Part shown: piece after piece, positions 46,199-63,320 of the stretch
Layout of the letters: each line of letters starts with the position of its first letter
Position numbering within the stretch: the stretch's first letter is position 1
Assembly: GCF_021538675.1 (NCBI RefSeq)
Contig: NZ_JAJUKH010000001.1
Coordinates: forward strand, 124,001 to 188,000
Reading direction: 5' to 3'
Source: Paenarthrobacter sp. AR 02
GTDB taxonomy: Bacteria; Actinomycetota; Actinomycetes; Actinomycetales; Micrococcaceae
DNA: 64,000 bases
The notes under the pieces: model-generated
What the model was told of the DNA's origin: nothing
The model's input: only the letters and a program-made list of their open reading frames with translations
Database searches by the model: none
Translations under genes and position numbers: made by a program

Positions 46199-49100
46199 TT
46201 ATCGGATTCCGTCCTTGGCCTGCGACGGGACATCACCCGGGTTGTTGTTCGGGCCTTCGTCCGCCACACCAGCGTGGGGTCGCTTGTTCAGCCGCCAGAC
46301 CGCCAACACAATCAGCCCCAGCGCAACGAGGGCCAGCATGGCAAAGGCGTAAGAACGCAGCGCCCACATGATACTGAGCGCAACGCCGACTGCGCCCCAC
46401 CACACGATGACCCGTTCGGCCAGGAGCAGGCCAACTGCAAGAAGGACCACGTGCGCTACCAGCACATAGAGTTGCTGGGCCGGAGTGCCGCCGAAGATCG
46501 TGCCCAAGGATGTCACCGACAACAAACCTGCTGCCACGCAGAGCCGGAGCAGTCCGTCGCTCCGTTGCCCCTTGAAGTAGCGCAGTCCTGCCAGAACAGC
46601 CAAGGCGATCACGTACCACTGCATCGCCCAGAACCAGTCGGGCCGGGAACTGTCCACAAACAGCTGCGCGCGCTGCAAAGCGGCCACCGACAGCACCCCC
46701 GCCACCTCAGCGGCCAGCCATTTGTTGTACGGAATTTCAACAACCACCAGCACACCCGCCGCGATGACCAGTGCCGCTCCGGCCAAGGCCGTCCCGTCCC
46801 GTAGCAGGCCCACCGCTGCAGCCGAAACCAAGCCGACGACGGCGGTCCCCGCCAACGCGTTACGGCGCCAGAGCACGCCGGCAACCTCCCGGCCTCCGAA
46901 AAGTTTCGCGGAGTACAAGAGGACTGACGAGCCAACCCCGCCCACAAGCCAAGGCATGAATGCGGCCCAGACACCCGCGGGGTGTCCATCGAGCAAACCA
47001 TCGACGGTGAATATCGAGCCCACCAGCACAGCCGGCGCCGCCGCAGCGTAGAGGGACGGGACCCTCTCGATGTGTGAGGCGGCAAAGAGCGCCAAGGCCA
47101 GGACCAGCATCGACAGTCCGGTGAGGGACAGCGAGACGCCGATCGAGAACAAGCCGCCGGCAACGACGAAACCCAGTGCCGCGGATAGCCAGAACCATCG
47201 GCCCCTCCCCTGCTCAGAGGCAGGGGCGCCGGACCCCCGGGCGACGAAGATGCACCGCACCACGGTGCTCAGGGTGGACAACGCAAGCAGCACCATGGGC
47301 ACCTGGTACTTGTCCAGGAGGGGCTGATGCAACCAGGTCGCGGTGGGAAAACGGGCGGCAGGGCCAGCGAGGACCACGCCGAGTCCCGCGGCAGCGATGA
47401 CGAAGTACTCTGAGCCAGGCACCTTGAGGTAACGCCAGGCAATCGCGGCACAGGCCAGGACCAGCGCCAACTCGACAAGGACCACCCACCGGCCACCGCC
47501 GTCGAAATTCCGCATCAGCAGGTAACCCACCGGGAGGGCGAGCTGAACACCCAGGGTGGCCCACACCGTTAACTGCTGGAAGGCGACATCGGTACCCCGG
47601 CTGCGCACGGTCAGCCCAGCCACATGCTGGAGCACCAGGGTAAAGGCGATCACCAAGGACACGGTCGTGGCAGAGTCAGAGACATCGGCCGCGACCACGC
47701 CCGCGAACGCGGTCGCAAGGACACGGACACCCAACAGGTATCCCCCACGGGCCCGACGCTCACGGACAACGGACACCATGTATCCGCAGTACGCCGCGAA
47801 GATGCCCAAGAGTATTTCGACGTCACGGATATTCGCCATCCGAAGGGCCAAAAGCAGTGCCAGGGACACCGGGGCGAAGATCCATGCGGCGGAGTTGCGG
47901 CGAAGCACCACTCCGCAGGCAACAGCGGCCAAGGCCGTGGCCGTTGCTGTAAACCCTGGCTGCCACCCATGCTTTGGAAGGAGTCCTACGCTGCCTGCGA
48001 GCGTCAGGATCGAGGTGGCGGCAGCCATGACTGTCAGGACGACCCCTGCATCAGCCATGGAAGCTTGCGGGTAGCGTCGGCGCATGCCCGGCAGAAGCGG
48101 GAGGGCAAGCTGAAGTGCGCCCATGGCGACGACGACAACCGCAACCGACGGCATCTCCCCTGCTATCCGCAAGCCTCCGTTGTCGCGAGTGGCGTCGTAG
48201 GTTGCTGATGCCGCCAGCAAAGTAGCCGACGCCCGGGCCAGCCACCAGTAGCACTGACGATGCAAGGACGGGGCGAGCCTCAAAGCAGTCAGGCAGAAAT
48301 ACCCGATCCCGACCAGGAGGACCACGTTGCCCAGGGCGAGGGACACCGACATCGCGCCCACCACCCCGGCGACGAAGACCGCACCCGGGGCAAGGAACTC
48401 CCACATAGCCGGTCGCCGCGAACCGTCACCTTCAGCGTCCCGACGGAAGAGCAAGGATCCGGAGGCGACGCCTGCCAGCAGGACCAAGTAGACAGCCGTG
48501 ACCACGGCAGGCCGTCCTGCCACGTGATCGACTACCGGCAGGATCAGTAGCCCCGCCATCCCGGAACCGCCGAAGGCTGCGGTCGACGCCCACGGCGCCA
48601 AGAGCCGGACTCCCCCTCCCATCAGGAGGGCATTGGCTACTTGCTGAAGGACGGCGGCACCGACGAACGCCAGCAAAGAGGCAGCAACCTGGTTGGTGCT
48701 CTCTTCAAAGATGCCGGCCGCCACTGCGGGCGCACCCAGCGTCAGGGCGATACGTCCGGCAAGAATCAAGTGCTCGCGAAATGCACCCGGTTGAATGGCA
48801 CCCCGGAGGAACCAGTACAACCCGGCAGAAATCAGGAGGCCTGAGAGGGCCCACGAGCCCAGCACCCCCATGAAGGGCAGGGCCACAGCCGCGACGACCC
48901 CCGGCGCGAACTCCACACGGCCGCCTGCCTTCCACCCCACCACCATGGCGGTCAGCATCGCGGCAAACAGTGGAAGGTAAGGGGCAAGATCGAACTCACC
49001 GATTCCCAGGACCACCGTCAGGGCTGCTGCCGTCACCAGCTGCAAGCCCAAGCACGACACGGCATCGTTCCACCAGAACCGCGGGGCAAGCCTCTCCCCC

Positions 49101-50380
49101 GCGAACGCGATCCCCAGCGACTGGACGCCCAGGCAAACAACGGCAGCGAACATCACCAGACTTACGTCCTCAGACAGGTCCCACACAACTCCCAGCAGCG
49201 CCAAAGTGAAGGCGAGCCGGGCAGCATAGGCGTTTTGAAGCCGGAAAACTCCGCCGGGCACAAAGGCCATCACCGTGAAGTAGGTGCCACATACGGCCAT
49301 GACCAATGCGTACTCGCCTCTCGACAGAAGCGCCGGTGTCACTGTCACAGCTACGGCGACCGCTGGCACCACGAACGGATGCAGCATCATCAGCGGACGG
49401 ATATAGAGGGGCGGTATCCAACGCGGACGCAACAACGCACCCAAAGTCAGCAGGACGGCCACCCCGATCATCGCGATGAAGTACCACACCAGGGCACCCC
49501 CAAGGACGGAAACACCTGACCAGGCCGTAGAGACGACAAAACTGAGGGAAAGAAATGCCAGGACCTTGTTATCCAGCCGAACGGCGGTATAGGAGTAGAT
49601 CGCCATGCCCAACAACGACGTCACCAACCAGGCTGCCGGACCATCGTGAAGGGCGAAGTTGTACATCGCCAGCCCCGTCACCGGGATGAGTGCCAGCCCC
49701 GTTCCTACGAAAGCCACAGCGGCCGGACGAAGCCGGGGAACCTTGGCGTGGATGATGAGTCCGGCGATGTAGAAGAGAGCCGTGATGAACCAGATACCCA
49801 TGAAGCGGAAAACTCCCGGCAGGCTCGTACCTACAAACAAGGCACCCGCAGCTACCAGCAAAAGGCTTGCAACATAGAGCGTGATGTTGATGTTTTGCTG
49901 GTCCCGCTTCTCCTTGCGGGCTGCCGCAGCTTCCGGCGTCTCCCGAGGGACAGGTGCCTGCTGGACCCTGGCAACGACGGGTTGGCGTGTCGCTTGCTGC
50001 TGGGGTGCGGGCTGGTAGGGCCCCTGCTGCCGGGGCGCCGGCGGAACCATGGAATACGGACCTGTGTCGGAGGTCGGCGGTTGCAGAGGCATCGCCGGCG
50101 TTGGGTTGACTCTTGGAAACGGAGCCCCAACGTGGGGGTCCGGTACCTGCTTGGTCGTCTCTGCGGCAGGATCCCGACGGGCTTCGGCGTCACGCCAGCC
50201 CGCCATGTGCCCGGCCAGGTAGCCCGCGCGGTAGGCATCCGGTCCGGCAACCGGATCCGTTCCCGAGGAGTCATTGCTGCCGGGATGAGGCGACCGGCTC
50301 TTGCTTCCACTCCTAAGCCCCAGGGCATAGGCGATCGCCCCGGTCATTGCCAGGAGCACCAAAACGAGCAATCCATTCAT
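46199..50380 (-). CDS. Giant polytopic membrane protein, unknown function
   Basis: 1393 residues. Residues 2-22 form one helix (LLVLVLLAMTGAIAYALGL); residues about 25-160 form a polar linker with Pro/Gln-rich runs (PAPQQQATRQPVVARV) and a short charged segment (EAAAARKEKRDQQN). From INITLYVASLLLVAAGALFVG to near residue 1375 hydrophobic helices follow almost without break, probably more than 35, with short loops and no enzyme motif I can recognise. The C-terminus is polar (KRPHAGVADEGPNNNPGD). Start at 50380 with AAGGA upstream. Likely an operon with the 42-residue protein. It sits between the tuf operon and the GH1 gene. I do not assign a function. Confidence 0.8.
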   Translation of the reverse strand: MNGLLVLVLLAMTGAIAYALGLRSGSKSRSPHPGSNDSSGTDPVAGPDAYRAGYLAGHMAGWRDAEARRDPAAETTKQVPDPHVGAPFPRVNPTPAMPLQPPTSDTGPYSMVPPAPRQQGPYQPAPQQQATRQPVVARVQQAPVPRETPEAAAARKEKRDQQNINITLYVASLLLVAAGALFVGTSLPGVFRFMGIWFITALFYIAGLIIHAKVPRLRPAAVAFVGTGLALIPVTGLAMYNFALHDGPAAWLVTSLLGMAIYSYTAVRLDNKVLAFLSLSFVVSTAWSGVSVLGGALVWYFIAMIGVAVLLTLGALLRPRWIPPLYIRPLMMLHPFVVPAVAVAVTVTPALLSRGEYALVMAVCGTYFTVMAFVPGGVFRLQNAYAARLAFTLALLGVVWDLSEDVSLVMFAAVVCLGVQSLGIAFAGERLAPRFWWNDAVSCLGLQLVTAAALTVVLGIGEFDLAPYLPLFAAMLTAMVVGWKAGGRVEFAPGVVAAVALPFMGVLGSWALSGLLISAGLYWFLRGAIQPGAFREHLILAGRIALTLGAPAVAAGIFEESTNQVAASLLAFVGAAVLQQVANALLMGGGVRLLAPWASTAAFGGSGMAGLLILPVVDHVAGRPAVVTAVYLVLLAGVASGSLLFRRDAEGDGSRRPAMWEFLAPGAVFVAGVVGAMSVSLALGNVVLLVGIGYFCLTALRLAPSLHRQCYWWLARASATLLAASATYDATRDNGGLRIAGEMPSVAVVVVAMGALQLALPLLPGMRRRYPQASMADAGVVLTVMAAATSILTLAGSVGLLPKHGWQPGFTATATALAAVACGVVLRRNSAAWIFAPVSLALLLALRMANIRDVEILLGIFAAYCGYMVSVVRERRARGGYLLGVRVLATAFAGVVAADVSDSATTVSLVIAFTLVLQHVAGLTVRSRGTDVAFQQLTVWATLGVQLALPVGYLLMRNFDGGGRWVVLVELALVLACAAIAWRYLKVPGSEYFVIAAAGLGVVLAGPAARFPTATWLHQPLLDKYQVPMVLLALSTLSTVVRCIFVARGSGAPASEQGRGRWFWLSAALGFVVAGGLFSIGVSLSLTGLSMLVLALALFAASHIERVPSLYAAAAPAVLVGSIFTVDGLLDGHPAGVWAAFMPWLVGGVGSSVLLYSAKLFGGREVAGVLWRRNALAGTAVVGLVSAAAVGLLRDGTALAGAALVIAAGVLVVVEIPYNKWLAAEVAGVLSVAALQRAQLFVDSSRPDWFWAMQWYVIALAVLAGLRYFKGQRSDGLLRLCVAAGLLSVTSLGTIFGGTPAQQLYVLVAHVVLLAVGLLLAERVIVWWGAVGVALSIMWALRSYAFAMLALVALGLIVLAVWRLNKRPHAGVADEGPNNNPGDVPSQAKDGIR

Positions 50381-50450
50381 GGAAGGTCCTTAGATCTGTC
50401 GGCCTCGATCCCGCCGCGTTTATCCATTCGTTAGAGAAATCATAGCAAAG

Positions 50451-50482
50451 AAGAGCCCCACCGCAGAAGCGGTGGGGCTCTT
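50451..50482 (-). terminator. Intrinsic terminator after tuf
   Basis: Perfect 14-bp stem AAGAGCCCCACCGC / GCGGTGGGGCTCTT with loop AGAA (minus strand TTCT), about 50 bases past the tuf stop and just ahead of the giant membrane protein gene. Confidence 0.88.
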
Positions 50483-50534
50483 CCTGTGCGTAACTACCGG
50501 CTGGGCCGGAAGGTCACTGATCTACAAGCAGAAA

Positions 50535-51725
50535 CTACTTGATGATGCTGGTGACACGTCCCGAACCAACGGTGCGGCCGCCTTCGCGGATAGCGAAGCC
50601 GAGGCCCTCTTCCATAGCGATCGGCTGGATGAGCGCAACGGTCATCTCAGTGTTGTCGCCAGGCATAACCATTTCCGTGCCTTCCGGCAGGGTGATAACG
50701 CCGGTTACGTCCGTGGTGCGGAAGTAGAACTGCGGGCGGTAGTTGGAGTAGAACGGGTTGTGACGTCCGCCTTCGTCCTTGGAGAGGATGTAGACGTTAG
50801 CCTCGAAGTCGGTGTGCGGGGTGATGGAACCCGGCTTGACGACAACCTGGCCACGCTCGACATCGTCGCGCTTGAGACCGCGGAGCAGGAGGCCACAGTT
50901 CTCGCCGGCCCATGCTTCGTCGAGCTGCTTGTGGAACATCTCGATACCGGTAACCGTGGTCTTCTGGACCGGGCGGATGCCGACGATCTCGACCTCGGAG
51001 TTGATGGCGAGGGTTCCACGCTCGGCGCGGCCCGTTACAACGGTGCCACGACCGGTGATCGTGAAGACGTCTTCGATCGGCATCAGGAACGGCTTGTCGC
51101 GGTCACGTACGGGGTCCGGAACGGACTCGTCGACAGCTGCCATCAGGTCCTGAACGGACTTGACCCAAACCGGGTCGCCTTCCAGAGCCTTGAGGCCGGA
51201 AACGCGAACAACCGGAGCCTCATCGCCATCGAAGCCCTGCGAGCTCAGGAGCTCACGAACTTCCATTTCGACGAGGTCGAGGAGTTCTTCGTCATCAACC
51301 ATGTCGGACTTGTTCAGTGCGACCAGCAGGTAGGGAACACCAACCTGGCGGGCGAGCAGAACGTGCTCACGGGTCTGAGCCATCGGACCATCGGTTGCGG
51401 CAACCACGAGGATTGCGCCGTCCATCTGGGCAGCACCGGTGATCATGTTCTTGATGTAGTCAGCGTGACCGGGGGCGTCTACGTGTGCGTAGTGGCGCTT
51501 CTCGGTCTGGTACTCCACGTGGGAGATGTTGATGGTAATACCGCGCTGGCGCTCTTCCGGAGCGGAGTCGATCGACGCGAAGTCGCGCTGCTCGTTGAGA
51601 TCCGGGTACTGGTCGTACAGCACCTTGGAAATGGCGGCAGTCAGCGTCGTCTTACCGTGGTCAACGTGACCAATGGTGCCGATGTTGACGTGCGGCTTAG
51701 TCCGCTCGAACTTTGCCTTTGCCAC
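50535..51725 (-). CDS. tuf: Elongation factor Tu
   Basis: GTPase that brings aminoacyl-tRNA to the ribosome. 396 residues with GHVDHGKTT (P-loop), the switch stretch [33 protein letters not shown] and the C-terminal [16 protein letters not shown] start at 51725 behind AGGAGGAACC. It follows fusA after 231 bases that hold a hairpin and a candidate promoter, so it can be expressed separately at high level. Confidence 0.98.
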   Translation of the reverse strand: MAKAKFERTKPHVNIGTIGHVDHGKTTLTAAISKVLYDQYPDLNEQRDFASIDSAPEERQRGITINISHVEYQTEKRHYAHVDAPGHADYIKNMITGAAQMDGAILVVAATDGPMAQTREHVLLARQVGVPYLLVALNKSDMVDDEELLDLVEMEVRELLSSQGFDGDEAPVVRVSGLKALEGDPVWVKSVQDLMAAVDESVPDPVRDRDKPFLMPIEDVFTITGRGTVVTGRAERGTLAINSEVEIVGIRPVQKTTVTGIEMFHKQLDEAWAGENCGLLLRGLKRDDVERGQVVVKPGSITPHTDFEANVYILSKDEGGRHNPFYSNYRPQFYFRTTDVTGVITLPEGTEMVMPGDNTEMTVALIQPIAMEEGLGFAIREGGRTVGSGRVTSIIK

Positions 51726-51794
51726 AGGTTCCTCCTAGAACGATTTCAAGTGAAGTGCTCCTCGGCCGCGCTTTTCGCGGCAGAAACTTTAGCA

Positions 51795-51823
51795 AGTCTA
51801 CTTGGGGGCTTGGTTTTGGTGAA
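51795..51823 (-). promoter_or_regulatory. Candidate tuf promoter
   Basis: Minus strand TTCACC (51818-51823), 17-base spacer, TAGACT (51795-51800), 69 bases before tuf. Same -10 as secY and rpsL. Confidence 0.5.
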
Positions 51824-51876
51824 ATTGCAGATTCAGGAACCAATCTTAGTTCCTAGAGCCTGTTTGCGCAGGGGCC

Positions 51877-51900
51877 GGGCTGCAGCTTCCGCTGCAGCCC
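51877..51900 (-). terminator. Hairpin between fusA and tuf
   Basis: GGGCTGCAGC / GCTGCAGCCC, a perfect 10-bp stem with a 4-base loop, 56 bases past the fusA stop. No T-run follows, so it may be a partial terminator upstream of the tuf promoter. Confidence 0.5.
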
Positions 51901-51956
51901 CACCTCATACGCTTAGATGCCTTCCCGGGACCGGAATTGCATCCGTTACCGGGAGA

Positions 51957-54071
51957 TTACTCGCCGCGGGTTTTCTGGATGATCTCGTCGGCTACTGCCT
52001 TCGGGACCTCCGCATAGCTGTTGAACGTCATGGAGTACACAGCGCGACCCTGGGTCTTGGACCGCAGGTCACCGATGTAGCCGAACATGCCGGACAGCGG
52101 AACGTGTGCACGGATAACCTTCACACCTGCTGCGTCCTCCATGGACTGCATCTGGCCACGGCGGGCGTTCAGGTCACCAATAACATCACCCATGTATTCC
52201 TCAGGTGTGCGGACCTCAACATCCATCAGCGGTTCGAGCAGAACAGGGTTCGCCTTGCGTGCAGCTTCCTTGAAAGCCATACGCCCAGCGATCTTGAACG
52301 CCATTTCCGAGGAGTCAACGTCGTGGGACGCGCCGTCAATCAGCGTGGCCTTGATGCCGACAACCGGGTAACCGGCCAGGACGCCGTCGTTCAGTGCATC
52401 CTGGATACCGGCGTCAACGGACGGGATGTACTCGCGGGGAACGCGGCCACCAGTGACCTTGTTCTCGAACGCGTACAGCTCGCCTGAAGCGGTGTCCATG
52501 GGCTCGATCGCGATCTGGATCTTTGCGAACTGACCCGAACCACCGGTCTGCTTCTTGTGCGTGTAGTCAAGGCGCTCGACGGCGCGCTTGATGGTTTCGC
52601 GGTAAGCAACCTGCGGCTTGCCCACGTTTGCCTCGACCTTGAATTCGCGGCGCATGCGGTCCACCAGGATGTCCAGGTGGAGCTCGCCCATGCCGGCGAT
52701 GATGGTCTGGCCCGTGTCTTCGTTGAGGGAAACCTGGAAGGTCGGGTCCTCAGCGGAGAGCTTCTGGATGGCCGTGGAGAGCTTCTCCTGGTCACCCTTG
52801 GTGTTGGGCTCGATGGCAACCGAGATCACGGGCTCCGGGAAGCTCATGGACTCGAGGACGATCTGGTTGTTGGCATCGCACAGGGTGTCACCCGTGGTGG
52901 TGTCCTTCAGACCGATAGCTGCGTAGATGTGGCCGGCGGTAGCGCCCTCAACGGGCATTTCCTTGTTGGCGTGCATCTGGAACAGCTTGCCGATACGTTC
53001 CTTCTTGCCCTTGGTGGAGTTAACAACCTGGGCGCCGGCTTCGACGTGACCGGAGTACACGCGGACGAAGGTCAGCTGGCCGAAGAACGGGTGCGCAGCA
53101 ATCTTGAAGGCGAGTGCCGAGAACGGCTCGTCTGCAGAAGGCTTACGGGTCAGTTCCTTCTCTTCGTCGCGGGGATCGTGACCGATCATCGGCGGGACGT
53201 CGAGCGGGTTCGGCAGGAAGTCGACAACAGCATCCAGCATCGGCTGAACGCCGCGGTTCTTGAAGGCTGAACCACAGAAGACCGGGTAGAGCTCAGAGTT
53301 GATGGTCATCTTGCGGATGCCGGCTTTGATCTCTTCGAGGGTGAGTTCTTCACCTTCGAGGTACTTCTCCATGAGCTCTTCGGAGGACTCGGCCACAGTC
53401 TCAACGAGCTGCGCACGGTACTCCTCGGCCTTGGCCTGGAGGTCCGCCGGAATTTCCTGTACTTCGTAGGAAGCACCCATGGTGACGTCACCCTTAGCGT
53501 CGCCAGGCCAAACCAGGGCACGCATTTCGAGGAGGTCGACGACACCGATGAAGTCGTTCTCGGCACCGATGGGCAGCTGCATGACCAGCGGCTTGGCACC
53601 GAGGCGGGAGATGATGGTGTCTACGGTGAAGTAGAAGTCAGCACCCAGCTTGTCCATCTTGTTGACGAAGCAGATACGCGGAACGTTGTACTTGTCAGCC
53701 TGGCGCCAAACAGTCTCGGACTGCGGCTCCACGCCTTCCTTGCCGTCGAACACTGCGACTGCACCGTCGAGGACGCGCAGGGAGCGCTCAACCTCAACCG
53801 TGAAGTCCACGTGGCCCGGGGTGTCGATGATGTTGATCTGGTTCTGGTTCCAGAAACAGGTCACGGCGGCAGACGTGATGGTGATGCCGCGTTCCTTTTC
53901 CTGTTCCATCCAGTCAGTCGTCGAAGCGCCGTCGTGCGTTTCGCCGATCTTGTGGTTCACACCCGTGTAGAACAGGATGCGCTCGGTAGTGGTGGTCTTG
54001 CCGGCATCGATGTGGGCCATGATGCCGATGTTGCGGACCTTATTAAGGTCGGTAAGCACGTCCTGTGCCAC
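51957..54071 (-). CDS. fusA: Elongation factor G
   Basis: Translocase GTPase, 704 residues. [40 protein letters not shown] and [12 protein letters not shown] are the G motifs; domains II-V follow to [10 protein letters not shown]. Normal length. It follows rpsG after 69 bases in the str operon rpsL-rpsG-fusA-tuf. Confidence 0.98.
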   Translation of the reverse strand: MAQDVLTDLNKVRNIGIMAHIDAGKTTTTERILFYTGVNHKIGETHDGASTTDWMEQEKERGITITSAAVTCFWNQNQINIIDTPGHVDFTVEVERSLRVLDGAVAVFDGKEGVEPQSETVWRQADKYNVPRICFVNKMDKLGADFYFTVDTIISRLGAKPLVMQLPIGAENDFIGVVDLLEMRALVWPGDAKGDVTMGASYEVQEIPADLQAKAEEYRAQLVETVAESSEELMEKYLEGEELTLEEIKAGIRKMTINSELYPVFCGSAFKNRGVQPMLDAVVDFLPNPLDVPPMIGHDPRDEEKELTRKPSADEPFSALAFKIAAHPFFGQLTFVRVYSGHVEAGAQVVNSTKGKKERIGKLFQMHANKEMPVEGATAGHIYAAIGLKDTTTGDTLCDANNQIVLESMSFPEPVISVAIEPNTKGDQEKLSTAIQKLSAEDPTFQVSLNEDTGQTIIAGMGELHLDILVDRMRREFKVEANVGKPQVAYRETIKRAVERLDYTHKKQTGGSGQFAKIQIAIEPMDTASGELYAFENKVTGGRVPREYIPSVDAGIQDALNDGVLAGYPVVGIKATLIDGASHDVDSSEMAFKIAGRMAFKEAARKANPVLLEPLMDVEVRTPEEYMGDVIGDLNARRGQMQSMEDAAGVKVIRAHVPLSGMFGYIGDLRSKTQGRAVYSMTFNSYAEVPKAVADEIIQKTRGE

Positions 54072-54140
54072 GGGGTCTCCCTTTCGGATGGACTACACGT
54101 TCGCCGCCGACTCTGTTGAGCCGGCGGCGTCCGGGAAGTT

Positions 54141-54611
54141 TTACCAGCGGTAGTGTGCGAAGGCCTTGTTGGACTCGGCCATCTTGTGGGTGTCTTCGCG
54201 ACGCTTCACAGCGGCACCAAGACCATTGGACGCATCCAGGATTTCGTTCTGGAGACGCTCGGTCATGGTCTTCTCCCGGCGGGCCTTGGAGTAGCCCACG
54301 AGCCAACGCAGAGCGAGGGCGGTGGAGCGGCCCGGCTTGACCTCAACCGGAACCTGGTAGGTGGCGCCACCAACACGGCGTGAACGCACCTCAAGGGAAG
54401 GCTTGACGTTGTCCATGGCCTTCTTGAGGGCGGCAACGGGGTCGCCGCCGGACTTGGCACGTGCACCTTCGAGTGCGCCGTAAACGATGCGCTCTGCGGT
54501 GGACTTCTTGCCGTCAACCAGAACCTTGTTGATCAGCTGCGTGACCAACGGGGAGCCGTAAACGGGATCGGAAACTAGCGGCCGCTTCGGGGCCGGACCC
54601 TTGCGAGGCAT
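54141..54611 (-). CDS. rpsG: 30S ribosomal protein S7
   Basis: Head-assembly initiator, 156 residues. [20 protein letters not shown] and [20 protein letters not shown] identify it; [15 protein letters not shown] is the usual end. The ATG at 54611 is one base from the rpsL stop, which fixes it over longer frames. Confidence 0.97.
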   Translation of the reverse strand: MPRKGPAPKRPLVSDPVYGSPLVTQLINKVLVDGKKSTAERIVYGALEGARAKSGGDPVAALKKAMDNVKPSLEVRSRRVGGATYQVPVEVKPGRSTALALRWLVGYSKARREKTMTERLQNEILDASNGLGAAVKRREDTHKMAESNKAFAHYRW

Positions 54612-54612
54612 A

Positions 54613-54987
54613 TTACTTCTTCTCCATCTTTGCGCCGTAACGGCTGCGGGCCTGCTTGCGGTTCTTGACACCCTGGGTGTCGAGTGCGCCACGGACGATC
54701 TTGTAGCGGACACCCGGAAGGTCCTTCACACGACCACCACGGACGAGCACGATGGAGTGCTCCTGGAGGTTGTGGCCAACACCGGGGATGTAGGCGGTAA
54801 CTTCAACGCCACCGTTGAGGCGCACACGTGCCACCTTACGCAGAGCCGAGTTCGGCTTCTTGGGGGTGGTGGTGTAAACGCGGGTGCAAACACCGCGGCG
54901 CATCGGGCTGCCCTTCAGCGCGGGAGCCTTGGTCTTGGAGACCTTCGGCGTGCGGCCCTTGCGGACCAGCTGGTTAATCGTAGGCAC
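54613..54987 (-). CDS. rpsL: 30S ribosomal protein S12
   Basis: Decoding-centre protein, 124 residues: [40 protein letters not shown] and [17 protein letters not shown]43 and K88, where streptomycin-resistance changes usually occur, are wild type. GTG start at 54987 with GGAGAAC upstream. First gene of the str operon. Confidence 0.97.
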   Translation of the reverse strand: MPTINQLVRKGRTPKVSKTKAPALKGSPMRRGVCTRVYTTTPKKPNSALRKVARVRLNGGVEVTAYIPGVGHNLQEHSIVLVRGGRVKDLPGVRYKIVRGALDTQGVKNRKQARSRYGAKMEKK

Positions 54988-55225
54988 TTTCGTGTTCTCC
55001 GTTGTTTGATCTCTGCCCCCACACAACGGCGCCAGCCGGTGTAAACGTGGGAACTTTGGCGTTGCTCGTGCAGCCGGCCGAAACTCCGGTAGGCGTGCAA
55101 AAGTGCGGCATTCGTTGCGCATGTTGCCCGCAACCCGGAAACAGGCTCCACCCAGCACCATGAGAACAAAACCAAAATGATGCTGCGGCGGCCTTCATCC
55201 ACTGCCACACAGAACAATTACCAAA

Positions 55226-55255
55226 AGTCTAGCACGGCTTGATCTGGCGCCTTAA
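55226..55255 (-). promoter_or_regulatory. Candidate str operon promoter (rpsL)
   Basis: Minus strand TTAAGG (55250-55255), 18-base spacer, TAGACT (55226-55231), about 240 bases ahead of rpsL. The -10 is identical to those proposed for secY and tuf; the -35 is poor. Confidence 0.4.
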
Positions 55256-55265
55256 TCGGGTGTAT

Positions 55266-55305
55266 GGAGGACGACGGCGGAAGCCGGCAGCCGCCGTCGT
55301 CCTCC
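55266..55305 (-). terminator. Long perfect hairpin between rpoC and rpsL
   Basis: GGAGGACGACGGCGG (55266-55280) and CCGCCGTCGTCCTCC (55291-55305) pair over 15 bases with a 10-base loop. It is downstream of the first rpoC terminator and just upstream of the rpsL promoter boxes, so it may act as a backup terminator. Confidence 0.65.
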
Positions 55306-55348
55306 ACTCCCCCGGGTCACCCCAGCGGAAGGCGGGTTAAACGGGTCA

Positions 55349-55374
55349 GGTCCCGCACTCGAAAGTGCGGGACC
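55349..55374 (-). terminator. Terminator after rpoC
   Basis: GGTCCCGCACT / AGTGCGGGACC, a perfect 11-bp stem with loop CGAA, 29 bases past the rpoC stop. No T-run of note follows on the minus strand. Confidence 0.75.
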
Positions 55375-55402
55375 CGACCGTCAAAGCGCTGACAACCGCT
55401 TT

Positions 55403-59302
<3,900 letters not shown>

Positions 59303-59406
59303 ATGGTCCCTGTTCTCTCTTGTTCTCTAAATTCTGAAGTCTTGGTTACGGGAAGAGGGAGCTGTTCCGGCGGACAGTGGTTGATCACCGCCCGCCGGAA
59401 CCGCTG

Positions 59407-62913
<3,507 letters not shown>

Positions 62914-63000
62914 GAGGGATCCTTCCACAGACCTTCAGGCGTTTTCAGATCTCCCCCGTTTGCATTCCGCGGAGTGCTCCGCAGGATACTTGTTCCGGTT

Positions 63001-63011
63001 CCGCTATATGA
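63001..63011 (-). promoter_or_regulatory. TCATATAGCGG element, proximal to rpoB
   Basis: Identical to the element before rpoA. With TATAGC as a -10, TTGCGC lies 17 bases upstream and could serve as a -35. The distance to the rpoB TTG is 87 bases. Confidence 0.45.
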
Positions 63012-63086
63012 CCCGGACCCAGCCTGCGCAAGGCCGTGCACGTTGAGGAACGGCACGTCAATGACGCAGCTGAGAGGTAAAGCCCA

Positions 63087-63097
63087 CCGCTATATGA
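63087..63097 (-). promoter_or_regulatory. TCATATAGCGG element, distal to rpoB
   Basis: Second identical copy, 86 bases upstream of the first and in the same orientation. No clear -35 at 17 bases (TCCCTG). Confidence 0.45.
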
Positions 63098-63320
63098 AGG
63101 CTGAAGGTTAACAGGGAAGACGCAAATATCTACAATACGGGAAAACAGCCTTCCTGTCTACCCCAGATCGTCCGGGATTGCAAGCACCGTTGCTGAAGGC
63201 ACCTACATGCCCCCGCATGATGCGCAAGGAATGCCTTGATGGGCGCCTTCGTTGAAGGGAGTAGGCTCACGCTTGCCCGCGATAGCCTTGCTACACCACT
63301 CCCGGATCGGAAGAGAGACC

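Larger units (their letters stand above)
54988..55402. other. Gene-free interval between rpsL and rpoC
   Basis: 415 bases holding, in transcription order (minus strand), the rpoC terminator (55349-55374), a second long hairpin (55266-55305) and the rpsL promoter (55226-55255). The rpsL leader (about 54988-55219) has no gene that I can support. Confidence 0.6.
62929..63320. other. Divergent rpoB / thiolase interval
   Basis: About 390 bases without a gene. It contains the long rpoB leader, the two TCATATAGCGG elements and the start region of the thiolase transcript. No other structure stands out. Confidence 0.55.

Noticed and set aside
50472..52487. 671-codon plus-strand frame opposite tuf and the 3' end of fusA
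   Set aside because: It spans two convincing genes and their promoter region; a shadow frame.
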